This document shows, piece by piece, positions 8,054 to 15,868 of a stretch of DNA of 35,806 nucleotides; the first letter of the stretch is position 1; every line of letters starts with the position of its first letter. This stretch comes from Arsukibacterium tuosuense (GTDB lineage: Bacteria; Pseudomonadota; Gammaproteobacteria; Steroidobacterales; GCA-2729495). A program made the position numbers and the translations under genes. Location of the stretch: NCBI GenBank assembly GCA_945872065.1, contig CAMBYH010000018.1, positions 1 to 35,806 on the forward strand. Direction: 5' to 3'. The notes under the pieces are model-generated. The model saw nothing but the letters and a program-made list of their open reading frames with translations. It ran no database searches and was not told the origin of the DNA.

Positions 8054-8108
8054 GAGTGCCTTTAGGTAGGCGGGATCGATCACGAATCGCGCCTAAAGGC
8101 GCTCCTAC
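8050..8108. repeat. Inverted pair of GTAG-type REP elements (REPIN-like)
   Basis: Left arm 8050-8075 reads GTAGGAGTGCCTTTAGG on plus. Right arm 8087-8108 is on minus and has head GTAGGAG plus hairpin GCGCCTTTAGGCGC. Two facing REPs 11 bases apart form a REPIN-like unit between convergent genes, where it could also act as a transcription stop or RNA stabiliser. The left arm supplies the TAG stop of the DUF2721 gene. The left arm is degenerate in its distal half (AGGTAGGCGGGA), so it may be the older or decaying half. Confidence 0.72.
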
Positions 8109-8115
8109 CGGCCCT

Positions 8116-10911
8116 CTACGCAGCTTTGGCCTCTGAGTACCGCTCGAAGTCACAGGTGAAATCCTGGAACGTCGAGTTCGGCTCGAAGGCAAGAGGCCGG
8201 TAGGTGATGTGCCCATAACCACTGACCAGTGCCGTAGGCTTGATGAGGGCCGAACTCGCGACGACGGCACTGAAGTTGTTCCGTCCCCCGCGGAACAGCA
8301 TGGGATCCCAGCCGTGATACATGTAGACCATCCCCGGCTGCATGCTGGAGGTGACGTGGGCCATGGCCACGAAGGACCCCATTGAATTGAACACGCGGAT
8401 CAGCTGCCCATCCTCAACGCCGCGAGCCTGCGCATCCGCCGGTCCGACGTAGATATCCGGCTCGCCACGCCGCAGGCTGAGCAGCAGGGAATCGTCAGCC
8501 CACATGGTGTGAATGCCGTGACGCAGATGCCCCATCAGCATCTGCAGCGGATACCCCTCAAGTTTCATCGGCGCCTTGTGCCCTGGCAGTTGCTCGTCTT
8601 CAGCGAGAAACCAGGCATGATCCACGTAGAACTGCTGACGCCCCGTCAGCGTGGGATAAGGCTCCCGGTACTCCACGCCCCGGAGCATGACTGAGCCGTA
8701 GGGGGCATTTCTCCCGTAGATGACCCGCTCAGTGTCGCCGTTGCGCATGAGTCCCTTGCTGCGCATCTCGTCGAAGGACACTTTGGGCACCCCCGGGTCC
8801 TTGTCGATGAGGAACTGGATGACGTCCTTCGTCTCCCTGAGCTGGCCACCCATGGTGAAAAGCTGGTGATAAAGGGTGAAGTCCCTGGGCACAGGCTGAC
8901 CGAAGAAACTGTCCTGGATCGGCGCAATACCGCGGATCTTCGCGCGCTCCGCGATCGCCGCGGCGAGCCGATTGAGCGCGCCCCAGTCGTCCACGGCTTC
9001 GCCCAGCGGCGGGACAGCAGCATCCAGCACCTGCACATAGGGAGTACGCGCCTCCAACATGTAATCCTGGCGCTCGTAGTGGTGGGCGATGGGCAGGACG
9101 TAGTCGGAGTACATGGCCGTAATACCCATGTCCGGGGCCAGCGTGATGATCGTGCCGAGCTTGTCGAAGGTCGTATCCCGCCAGCGGCCACCACCACCGC
9201 GCCAGTTAGCCGTGTTGCTGCCAGCAAAGATCCCCATTTTCCAGGGGGTCGCGGCGTAATCCGGCCAGGCGCCAGAGCGCGTGGACTCCTGGAAGTAGCG
9301 GTCGACCTTGTCGGCAACTGCCTTGCCGTAGATCTTCTCGTTGAGGCCCTTGCCGTCGGAATGGACGTAGTCCCAGCGTGCCAGGGTTGCGATGCGCAGC
9401 GTCGGCGGCAGGCCGGCCAGCATGAACATGATCTGGCTCGCCGTGCTGCCAAGGTTCTCGAGCTGGAAGCCGCCCCCTGCCTTTCCCAGATTCCCGGTGA
9501 GGGAAAGCATCAGCATGAAAGCCCGCTGCAGCAGGTCGCCCTGCAGCCACTTGCACATGCGGTAGCCGGTGAAAATCATCGCCGGCTTCGCCCGCCCGAA
9601 GGTGCGAGCGACCTGGCTGATATTGTCCGGATGCACGCCGCAGATGGCGGCCGCCTTCTCCGGCGTGTAGTCCTGCGCGCGTTTCTTGACCAGTTCGAAC
9701 ACTGTCGTAACCTGGACCCGACCCCCGCGGGTCTTGACCGTCCAGGAACCCTCCAGTGCGGGCTGCAGGTCGCCCAGGTCGAGGGTGCCGGCGGGGATGA
9801 CCGGGACCGGCGAGCCCGGTGGTGGCGGCGGCCCGCCAGTGCCCGGAGCTGCCTGCGCCTTCCGGGTTTTCTCGTCCCAGACATAGAACAGGTTGTCCCG
9901 GGCGGAATCGCCCGCCAGGAAGTCACTTTCCCTCAGGAAGCGGCCGTTGTCGACCCGCACCAGGAATGGCAGGTCGCTTTGTTCGCGGATGTAGTCCCGG
10001 TCAATCAGGCCCTCTGCAAGCAGCACCTGGATCATGCCCATTGCCAGTGCAATGTCCGTGCCCGGCTTTGGATTGACCCACTTGCTGGCGTGCATTGCGC
10101 TCGGGGTGAACTCGGGCGAGATGGCGATGACTTCAGTGCCGTTGTACCTGGCTTCCCAGAAGAAGTGGGCGTCAGGAATGCGGGTGACGGCAGGATTGCA
10201 GAACCACACCAGGCAGCAGCGGGACTTGTAGACCGCGGCCATGGTGTCGCCCAGCAGCGGCTCGCCCACTGTCATCTGCACACCGGTGGGCAGGTCACCC
10301 ACACCGGCAAACGCCTCCGGCAGCTCGATGCCGCTGATGGTGGCGAAGCGACCAAGCGCAGCAAAGGACGCGCGCTTGAGCACCATCTGGGTCCCGAGGT
10401 CGAAGCTTATAGAGCGGGGCCCAAACTCCACTGAGTAATCGATGAAACGGTCCGCAATCTCACCCAGCGCCTGGTCCCAGGTCACGCGCTCCCACTTGCC
10501 TTCGCCCCGCTCCCCGACCCTCTTCATCGGGTAGAGAATCCGCTGCTTGCCATACATGTACTTGGCGTGCCGCAGGCCTTTCTGGCAGCCCCGTGGACCG
10601 TAGTCCGGCGCATCTTCAGACCGGCCGTACTCGCCCTGCTGCTCCTCGCGCCAGACGATGCCGTTCTTGACGTAGACGTTGAAGGCGCAGGTGCCCGTGC
10701 AGTTGGTCCCGTGGGTCCCGTGGGCGACCCGATCCCAGGTCCACTTCCTGCGCATGAGGTCCTCCCAGGCGCCGTAGGGCAGCTGTTTGGCAGCCACACT
10801 GGCGGCGGAGGTGGGCGCATAGTTCAGGCTCAACGACAGTGCCAGCGAGCCGGAACCGGCGAGAAACCTGCGGCGGGAAGTGCCGACGCTACCAATGGCT
10901 GATTCAGACAT
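8116..10911 (-). CDS. Tat-exported type II DMSO-reductase-family molybdopterin oxidoreductase, alpha subunit
   Basis: A bis-MGD molybdenum enzyme of 931 residues. A Tat signal (TSRRRFLAGSG, residues 11-21) precedes a [4Fe-4S] site with His-x3-Cys-x3-Cys-xn-Cys (H67, C71, C75, C109), the His-first pattern of NarG and type II enzymes. D206 in GDLPTG aligns with the Mo-ligand Asp of NarG. The context KNGIVWREEQ, VGERGEGKWERV, YTPEKAAAICGV and the overall length resemble the ethylbenzene dehydrogenase and steroid C25 dehydrogenase catalytic subunits as I remember them. Such enzymes hydroxylate or reduce substrates in the periplasm and need beta (Fe-S), gamma (haem b) and delta (chaperone) partners, none of which is seen here. 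It is the last gene of the five-gene operon, three bases after the isomerase-like gene. Which reaction it performs cannot be decided. Confidence 0.88.
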   Translation of the reverse strand: MSESAIGSVGTSRRRFLAGSGSLALSLSLNYAPTSAASVAAKQLPYGAWEDLMRRKWTWDRVAHGTHGTNCTGTCAFNVYVKNGIVWREEQQGEYGRSEDAPDYGPRGCQKGLRHAKYMYGKQRILYPMKRVGERGEGKWERVTWDQALGEIADRFIDYSVEFGPRSISFDLGTQMVLKRASFAALGRFATISGIELPEAFAGVGDLPTGVQMTVGEPLLGDTMAAVYKSRCCLVWFCNPAVTRIPDAHFFWEARYNGTEVIAISPEFTPSAMHASKWVNPKPGTDIALAMGMIQVLLAEGLIDRDYIREQSDLPFLVRVDNGRFLRESDFLAGDSARDNLFYVWDEKTRKAQAAPGTGGPPPPPGSPVPVIPAGTLDLGDLQPALEGSWTVKTRGGRVQVTTVFELVKKRAQDYTPEKAAAICGVHPDNISQVARTFGRAKPAMIFTGYRMCKWLQGDLLQRAFMLMLSLTGNLGKAGGGFQLENLGSTASQIMFMLAGLPPTLRIATLARWDYVHSDGKGLNEKIYGKAVADKVDRYFQESTRSGAWPDYAATPWKMGIFAGSNTANWRGGGGRWRDTTFDKLGTIITLAPDMGITAMYSDYVLPIAHHYERQDYMLEARTPYVQVLDAAVPPLGEAVDDWGALNRLAAAIAERAKIRGIAPIQDSFFGQPVPRDFTLYHQLFTMGGQLRETKDVIQFLIDKDPGVPKVSFDEMRSKGLMRNGDTERVIYGRNAPYGSVMLRGVEYREPYPTLTGRQQFYVDHAWFLAEDEQLPGHKAPMKLEGYPLQMLMGHLRHGIHTMWADDSLLLSLRRGEPDIYVGPADAQARGVEDGQLIRVFNSMGSFVAMAHVTSSMQPGMVYMYHGWDPMLFRGGRNNFSAVVASSALIKPTALVSGYGHITYRPLAFEPNSTFQDFTCDFERYSEAKAA

Positions 10912-10914
10912 GTC

Positions 10915-11574
10915 TCAAGCTCCGTGTGCTCCGGGAAGTACCAGCCGCATCTCACCTTGCCGGGCCAGCGCAGCCTCGACGAGCGGCAGACGATCATTGC
11001 CAAAATACAGGTCGTCGCCAACCAGCAGTGTGGGGGTGCCAAAGCCGCCCCGGGCCAGCAGATTATTCCCGTTGGCTTCCACCTCGGTCAGTGTCGCCCT
11101 GTCGTCAATCCCGGCCGCAAACGCCTGAGGGTCCAGGCCGGCCTCCGCAGCGACGGCTTCGACCACGCTGCGCTGCTCAATAGGGCGATTGGCAGCAAAC
11201 AGGGCGGCAAACATGGCGCTCAGGTACGCGAATGCCTGGCCACTGGCGACCGCCACGACGGCGCCACGCTGGGCCCACTCGACGCGCAGAGGCCAGGGCT
11301 CCGGGCGGCGCAGCGTCAGACCGCAGTAACGTGCCCAGTCCCCCAGATCCTTGGCCTGGTAACGGGCCCGCACGGGCAGCGGGTCGGTGCGATCAGCAGG
11401 AGAGTCCGGGTTCACGCGTCGCAGCAGGTCGTCCACCAGAACGGGGCGGTAAACGATCCGGGCACCGGTCCGGAGTGCCGCATCCCGGAGTCGCTCCAGA
11501 GCCAGGTAACTCCAGGGGCAGGAGGTGTCGAAGTAGTACTCGACGGCCGGCTTTTGCTGCAGAGCAGGCGCCAT
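10915..11574 (-). CDS. HCCA isomerase / DsbA-family thioredoxin-fold protein
   Basis: A 219-residue cytoplasmic protein of the 2-hydroxychromene-2-carboxylate isomerase (kappa-GST/DsbA-like) family. The N-terminal YYFDTSCPWSYLALERL places Cys19-Pro-Trp-Ser22 where HCCA isomerases have a catalytic Ser and DsbA/FrnE proteins have CxxC. The later GGFGTPTLLVGDDLYFGNDRL is the family's cis-Pro and C-terminal region. Family members isomerise aromatic ring-cleavage or quinone-methide-like intermediates with glutathione, or act as disulfide proteins. The CPWS motif has a single Cys, so a glutathione-dependent isomerase is more likely than a dithiol oxidase. Genes before and after lie six and three bases away, which fits one operon. 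Confidence 0.82.
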   Translation of the reverse strand: MAPALQQKPAVEYYFDTSCPWSYLALERLRDAALRTGARIVYRPVLVDDLLRRVNPDSPADRTDPLPVRARYQAKDLGDWARYCGLTLRRPEPWPLRVEWAQRGAVVAVASGQAFAYLSAMFAALFAANRPIEQRSVVEAVAAEAGLDPQAFAAGIDDRATLTEVEANGNNLLARGGFGTPTLLVGDDLYFGNDRLPLVEAALARQGEMRLVLPGAHGA

Positions 11575-11580
11575 TCGAGC

Positions 11581-13128
11581 TCAGCTCCTCGCCCGCAGTG
11601 CAGTCTTCAGTACCTTGCCATTGGCATTGCGCGGAATCTGGTCGATGAACTCCACGTGCTTGGGCAGCTTCATGCGGGCAATGCGCGGCTCCATGAACGT
11701 CAGCAGTGCTTCCGCGCTGCAGTCGCTGCCGGGGCGCCGCACGATGAACGCCTTCAGCACTTCTCCCCACTTTTCGTCCGGCACGCCGATAACGGCAGCC
11801 TCCTGCACCACCGGGTGCTGGGCAAGAATTTCCTCGACCTCCCGGGGATAGATGTTCACGCCGCCCGAAATGACCATGTCCTTGAGACGGTCCACGATGT
11901 AGAGGTAACCCTCGGCGTCCCGCCGCGCGAGGTCGCCCACCGAGACCCAGCCGTCCCGGAAGGCCTCAGCCGTCTCCCCGGGCCGCCCCCAGTAGCCGTT
12001 GAACAGATAAGGGCTGCGGGAAAAAAGCTCACCCACTTCGTCCGGCTCGCACACTGTGCCGTCCTGCCGCCGAAGTTCGATGTCCGTACAGGGAAACGGC
12101 TGACCAACACACTGCTGTTTCCTGAGCTGATCGGGTGGCCGCAAGTTGGAAACGATACCCGCTTCGGTCGACCCGTAGGTCTCGTGCAGCAGCCCCGACC
12201 CGAAGTGAGCCACGAGACGCTCCTTCATCGCCTGCGGCAGCGCAGCCGCATTCGAGATTACCGTCTTGAGCGTAGCGCTGCGACTGGCCGCTAGTTGCGC
12301 GGCAGTCCCCGAGAGCAAGGCATGGAAGTGGGTAGGTACGCCGAAGAACCCCGTGAAATGCCCGCTCCCGAGTTTCGCGAGAACAGCCTCTGGCTCGAAT
12401 CTGTCGACAATCTCGGCATAGCCACCAAAGAAGACCGGCGCCAGGGAAAAGATCATGCCGGCGCCGTGACACATCGGCGCGATGGCCAGAAAGCGGTCAT
12501 CCGGCGCGTAGCAGCCGTACTCTACAGCCATACCGAAGAGGGTCAGGATGCGCGAGCGATGCGGTACCAGCACCCCCTTCGGTTTGCCGGTCGTGCCGGA
12601 CGTGTAGGGAATTGTGAAGTTGTCCCACTCCCGCACCAGAGGCGGCGACGATATGGGGCTGGCCTTGGCCAGCCAGGTCTCAAGCTCAGGACCGATAGCG
12701 ATGATGACGGGCCGGATCTCGAGCGCGACATCCCGCAGCGCCGCTGCCACCTCCGGATCTGCGAAGACCACCCGGGCCTCGGCATCGGCACAGATCGCCA
12801 CGATCTCGGGCAGGGACAACCGGGGGTTTACCGTGGCCAGGGCCACGCCAGCCTGGGACGCGCCGAGAACGATCTCCATGTACTCGATGGAATTCTTGCC
12901 GATGATGGCGCCGTGTTCACCAGGCTGGAGTCCCAGCCCTGCCGTCAGTGCCGTGGTGACCCTGTCGACCCGATTGAGGAGCGTACTGTAGGTCCGGGTG
13001 CGTTCGCCGTGGCGATAGGCAACTTTCTCCGGCGCCCGGTGCATGGCTGCCCTAACGCCACCCACCAGCGACAGATGGTGGAACGTCGCCGGGGGAAGCA
13101 CCGCGTCGAGTACCGGATCAGGCGACAT
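11581..13128 (-). CDS. AMP-dependent acyl-CoA synthetase/ligase
   Basis: An adenylate-forming enzyme of 515 residues that should activate a carboxylic acid to its CoA thioester using ATP. Visible motifs are the P-loop YTSGTTGKPKG (175-185), YGSTEAG, DGWVSVGDLARRD, the hinge DRLKDMVISGG, and a C-terminal catalytic Lys at K505 in NANGKVLK. No signal peptide or membrane segment is present. The length is usual for medium-chain or aromatic acid ligases, but the substrate cannot be read. In this operon it probably activates an acid made by the neighbouring hydrolase or oxidoreductase. It sits 17 bases after the amidohydrolase gene. Confidence 0.92.
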   Translation of the reverse strand: MSPDPVLDAVLPPATFHHLSLVGGVRAAMHRAPEKVAYRHGERTRTYSTLLNRVDRVTTALTAGLGLQPGEHGAIIGKNSIEYMEIVLGASQAGVALATVNPRLSLPEIVAICADAEARVVFADPEVAAALRDVALEIRPVIIAIGPELETWLAKASPISSPPLVREWDNFTIPYTSGTTGKPKGVLVPHRSRILTLFGMAVEYGCYAPDDRFLAIAPMCHGAGMIFSLAPVFFGGYAEIVDRFEPEAVLAKLGSGHFTGFFGVPTHFHALLSGTAAQLAASRSATLKTVISNAAALPQAMKERLVAHFGSGLLHETYGSTEAGIVSNLRPPDQLRKQQCVGQPFPCTDIELRRQDGTVCEPDEVGELFSRSPYLFNGYWGRPGETAEAFRDGWVSVGDLARRDAEGYLYIVDRLKDMVISGGVNIYPREVEEILAQHPVVQEAAVIGVPDEKWGEVLKAFIVRRPGSDCSAEALLTFMEPRIARMKLPKHVEFIDQIPRNANGKVLKTALRARS

Positions 13129-13145
13129 CGTCAGTAATTGCCCGC

Positions 13146-14003
13146 TCAGGCGGGCAGCTTGAAAACGCGCAGGGCATTTTCGCGCATCAGGAGACGCTTG
13201 GCTTCCGGACGCAGGTTGAGTTCATCGATCTCGCGAACCGCCCGCTCCGGATCAATCACCGGCCAGTCCGTGCCGAACAGCACTTTCTCTTTGCCGTAGG
13301 TGTTGGCGTAGTGCACAAAGGCCTGAGGCCAGTGCTTCGGTGCATAGGCGTCACCCGCCACGAACACGTTCTCGTGCTTCCAGCACATGGAGATCATCTC
13401 ATCGGTCCAGGGAACCCCGATGTGGATGCCGATGAGCCGGAGCTCCGGGAAGTCGATCGCGACCTGGTCCAGGCAAATGGGGCGGCCGACGGACGGCAGG
13501 CGCCGCTCCCTTGAGTACACGAGGTTGTGGCCAACCTGCATCATGATCGGCACATCGAGTTCGCAGCACTTGGCGTAGTACGGGTAGTACTTCGCATGAT
13601 CGGGTGCCAGCCCGCACCAGTGTGGATACAGGTGCGCGCCGACAAAGCCGAATTCCCGCACCGCCTGCTCGAGATCCCGCAGGCCCTGCATGCCGCGAAA
13701 CGGATCAATCCCCGCCAGGCCGGAGAACCTGGCGGGGTGCTGCCGGCAGACGTCACGGACGCGCTCGTAGGGCAACTCAAAGCCGCCCTTCACATTGATG
13801 TCGCCGGCCCGAACAGCAATCAGCAGGGAGCGTTCGATCCCGGCCCGGTCCATGCGCTCAAGGTAATTGGCGACGGTTACCCCGCGCCGGATCTCCGGTG
13901 GCATGCGCACCTGGGCCTTGAAAGCCTCGTCTAGGCCGGTGTGCCCATCCGCGACGGTCTCGGGCGTGAACAGGTTGCAGACAATATCAATCGAGCCATT
14001 CAT
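13146..14003 (-). CDS. Amidohydrolase-2 family protein with missing HxH motif
   Basis: A TIM-barrel protein of 285 residues related to the ACMSD/resorcylate decarboxylase branch of amidohydrolases. Where relatives have Asp-x-His-x-His it reads IDIVCN, so both N-terminal metal-binding His are absent (V8, N10). Downstream landmarks remain: GAHLYPHWCGLAP, VGHNLVYS, LIGIHIGVPW and the late Asp of FGTDWPVID. It may therefore use a different metal site or none. The start at 14003 was chosen over an upstream GTG because it opens directly at the barrel (MNGSIDIV) and lies seven bases after the cupin stop; the upstream extension is Arg/Pro-rich and overlaps the cupin gene. A decarboxylase or hydratase-like role is possible. 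Confidence 0.8.
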   Translation of the reverse strand: MNGSIDIVCNLFTPETVADGHTGLDEAFKAQVRMPPEIRRGVTVANYLERMDRAGIERSLLIAVRAGDINVKGGFELPYERVRDVCRQHPARFSGLAGIDPFRGMQGLRDLEQAVREFGFVGAHLYPHWCGLAPDHAKYYPYYAKCCELDVPIMMQVGHNLVYSRERRLPSVGRPICLDQVAIDFPELRLIGIHIGVPWTDEMISMCWKHENVFVAGDAYAPKHWPQAFVHYANTYGKEKVLFGTDWPVIDPERAVREIDELNLRPEAKRLLMRENALRVFKLPA

Positions 14004-14010
14004 TGACTGC

Positions 14011-14916
14011 CTACTGGCCGTCCCTGTCCCAGTCGCCAGTGGACCGCGACCGCACCGGGATCCCGGCCATGACCGGCCCCTGGGTGCGGGGGTCATAGTT
14101 CAGGGGTGTGCCTTCAACGGTTACCTTCTCGTTGATGGTGATCCAGTTGATGATGGAACCATCCATGCGAAAGATGCCGGTGAAGCCCTTTTCTTCGCCG
14201 GAGATAAAGTGGCCATGCTTGACGCGGGAGGGCCGGAAAAAGTACGTGCCCGCATCCAGTCGCCCAAAGTTGTAGTCCAGATGGCCGTCCAGGGTGTAGG
14301 CCTCCTCGAACACCGGGTGGTGGACCAGCCGGCTGTCCGACCAGCCTGGCGGTGCCCAGCACATCATGGTGACAAAGCCCTTCTCGGGATTGTCCTTCGG
14401 CGCGGGATCGTGAAACAGCAACTTGAGCTTGAGAAAGCGCTGCTGGTCACCCTCATAGATGTTGGGCATCCATTCCATGCGGGTTGTATCCACCAGAGTG
14501 AGCACTCCGGCCTCGCTGGAGGCGGTGTTGAGGCCCCGGGCAACAAATCCCGGCCGGTCCTTGGCAGACGTCGTGAAGCCCCAGTCCTGCAGCTCGCGGA
14601 ACAAGAGCACCTCCGTGCCTTCCTTGACCGCCAGGGCGGGAACCCGCAGCCCGGCGGGAGCCCGGAAGTAAGCACCCTTGCGGAGCACCTGCGACCCGAA
14701 GCGGACCTCACCGGCCAGCACGTACCATTCGGTATCGGCGTGGTGATAGCCGGCCGGACGATGCCAGCTGGAGTCAAAAACGAGCTTGGTGGACGCTCCC
14801 CCATTCTCCTCGTCGTAGGACATGTTGCGCTGGCGAACCTTCCCCTCGCCCTTGGGCAATTCTGCGGCGTGCCAGCACAAGTCAGCCTGCTGTATGAGTT
14901 CTACGTGTGGTCGCAC
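14011..14916 (-). CDS. Two-domain cupin protein
   Basis: A 301-residue protein with two cupin-like halves. The first contains RPAGYHHADTEWYVLAGEV and GAYFRAPAG. The second contains VHHPVFEEAYTLDGHLDY and GTYFFRPSRVKHGHF. The clustered His/Glu residues in each half fit cupin metal-binding motifs. It recalls ChrR-type or dioxygenase-like cupins; I cannot assign a reaction. It begins with GTG at 14916, supported by AGGAG at 14922-14926 six bases upstream. It is the first gene of the operon that ends with the molybdoenzyme, so it might be an oxygenase or an isomerase at the head of the pathway. Confidence 0.75.
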   Translation of the reverse strand: MRPHVELIQQADLCWHAAELPKGEGKVRQRNMSYDEENGGASTKLVFDSSWHRPAGYHHADTEWYVLAGEVRFGSQVLRKGAYFRAPAGLRVPALAVKEGTEVLLFRELQDWGFTTSAKDRPGFVARGLNTASSEAGVLTLVDTTRMEWMPNIYEGDQQRFLKLKLLFHDPAPKDNPEKGFVTMMCWAPPGWSDSRLVHHPVFEEAYTLDGHLDYNFGRLDAGTYFFRPSRVKHGHFISGEEKGFTGIFRMDGSIINWITINEKVTVEGTPLNYDPRTQGPVMAGIPVRSRSTGDWDRDGQ

Positions 14917-15058
14917 CCTGCTCTCCTAACCATCTTCTCGGGATGGTCAGAATACCAAGGAACTACTTGGCCACCTACTGGCCGGCACGCCGCCTTGCGG
15001 ACACCTGCTGCGATTGAGGTAAAGTCGCCCACAGGTTTACCGGGGAGTTACTCAAGCC
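14917..15058. promoter_or_regulatory. Divergent promoter region with three consecutive dyads
   Basis: Three inverted repeats stand one after another between the divergent cupin and membrane-protein genes: CCATC-N7-GATGG (14930-14946), CCAAG-N6-CTTGG (14955-14970) and GGCCA-N5-TGGCC (14969-14983). The second and third share two bases. Such a row of short dyads is what operator sites for a dimeric regulator look like, but the half-sites differ from each other. No clear -35/-10 boxes were found and no regulator gene is adjacent. Confidence 0.4.
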
Positions 15059-15733
15059 ATGACTGAATACGCTGCGTGGCACTACGCGCACATTCTGCTG
15101 TTCGTTTTCTGGGTAGGCACGGACATGGGCGTCTACCTGGCCGCCCGGAAGTCTACGGATCCCGGCCTGAGCTTCATGACCCGGGTGACCCTGCTCCACA
15201 TGGCCCTGCGCATTGAACTGCTGCCCCGGACCATGTGGAAAGCCGCGCTGCCCTTCGGTGTGATGCTGTCCCGGGAACTGGGCTTCCTGCCCATTTCTGA
15301 CCTGGCCGTAGCCCTCGTGTGGCTCTTCAGCATTGCCTGGTGGGCCATCAGCATGGCGGGCGCTTACTGGTACGACAAGCCGGTGGGCCACCGCCTGGCC
15401 GGGATCACCAACTGGCTCACCGGCTTCGTCGGGGTCGCCGTGATCGTCCTCTGCATCTCGTCCTGGCTGGGCAATGGGCCCTTCGTTCAGGACGTCCCCT
15501 GGCTCCACCTGAAGGTGGCCCTTTATGGGGTCATTAACCTGATGGTGATCTGGATGATTATCGCCTTCGACCCTCTCGGCGCGGCCTTTGGCCGACTCGC
15601 CGTCGAAGGCTCCAGGCCTGAGATCGAAGCAATCATCAGCGGCACGATGGCCAGGTCGACAGTGATCATCTGGTCGACCTACGCACTCATCTGTATCGTA
15701 GGCTTCATCGGCACAACGAAGGTGCTGGGCTAG
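15059..15733 (+). CDS. Six-helix integral membrane protein with conserved-looking His, CopD/HemJ-like
   Basis: A 224-residue inner-membrane protein with about six hydrophobic helices. His residues sit at helix ends in patterns recalling CopD and HemJ (UPF0093) proteins: H8 and H11 in WHYAHILLFVFWVGTDMG, a His in LLHMALRIELLP, and VPWLHLKVALYG near helix 5. These families are thought to bind haem or copper. I cannot make a firm family assignment. It is divergent from the operon that ends with the molybdoenzyme. A membrane haem-b protein would be a sensible electron partner for that orphan enzyme, but nothing in the sequence proves it. GGGGAG lies about a dozen bases before the ATG. Confidence 0.7.
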   Translation: MTEYAAWHYAHILLFVFWVGTDMGVYLAARKSTDPGLSFMTRVTLLHMALRIELLPRTMWKAALPFGVMLSRELGFLPISDLAVALVWLFSIAWWAISMAGAYWYDKPVGHRLAGITNWLTGFVGVAVIVLCISSWLGNGPFVQDVPWLHLKVALYGVINLMVIWMIIAFDPLGAAFGRLAVEGSRPEIEAIISGTMARSTVIIWSTYALICIVGFIGTTKVLG

Positions 15734-15790
15734 GGTCAGCGCCTGAAGGGTTAGAACCCCTCGCTCAGAGTCCGGCAGCCGGGAAAAACT

Positions 15791-15826
15791 ACGCCCCTGG
15801 GACTTTCGTCCCCGGGGCGTCTTTTC
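15791..15826. terminator. Bidirectional Rho-independent terminator
   Basis: Thirteen-base arms (ACGCCCCTGGGAC and GTCCCCGGGGCGT, one T-C mismatch) enclose the loop TTTC. On plus the stem is followed by CTTTTCTT and on minus by AGTTTTTCCC. It lies between the convergent membrane-protein and TonB-receptor genes and should stop transcription from both. Confidence 0.82.
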
Positions 15827-15868
15827 TTGCGTCGCCGAGATGGACCGGACGGGCCGGCCAAGGCGGAG

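Noticed and set aside
8866-10434. Open frame of 522 codons on plus opposite the molybdoenzyme
   Set aside because: Antisense shadow of a gene with intact cofactor motifs; no start context or recognisable domain.
10924-12294. Open frame of 456 codons on plus opposite the isomerase and ligase genes
   Set aside because: Shadow across two real genes; no domain visible.
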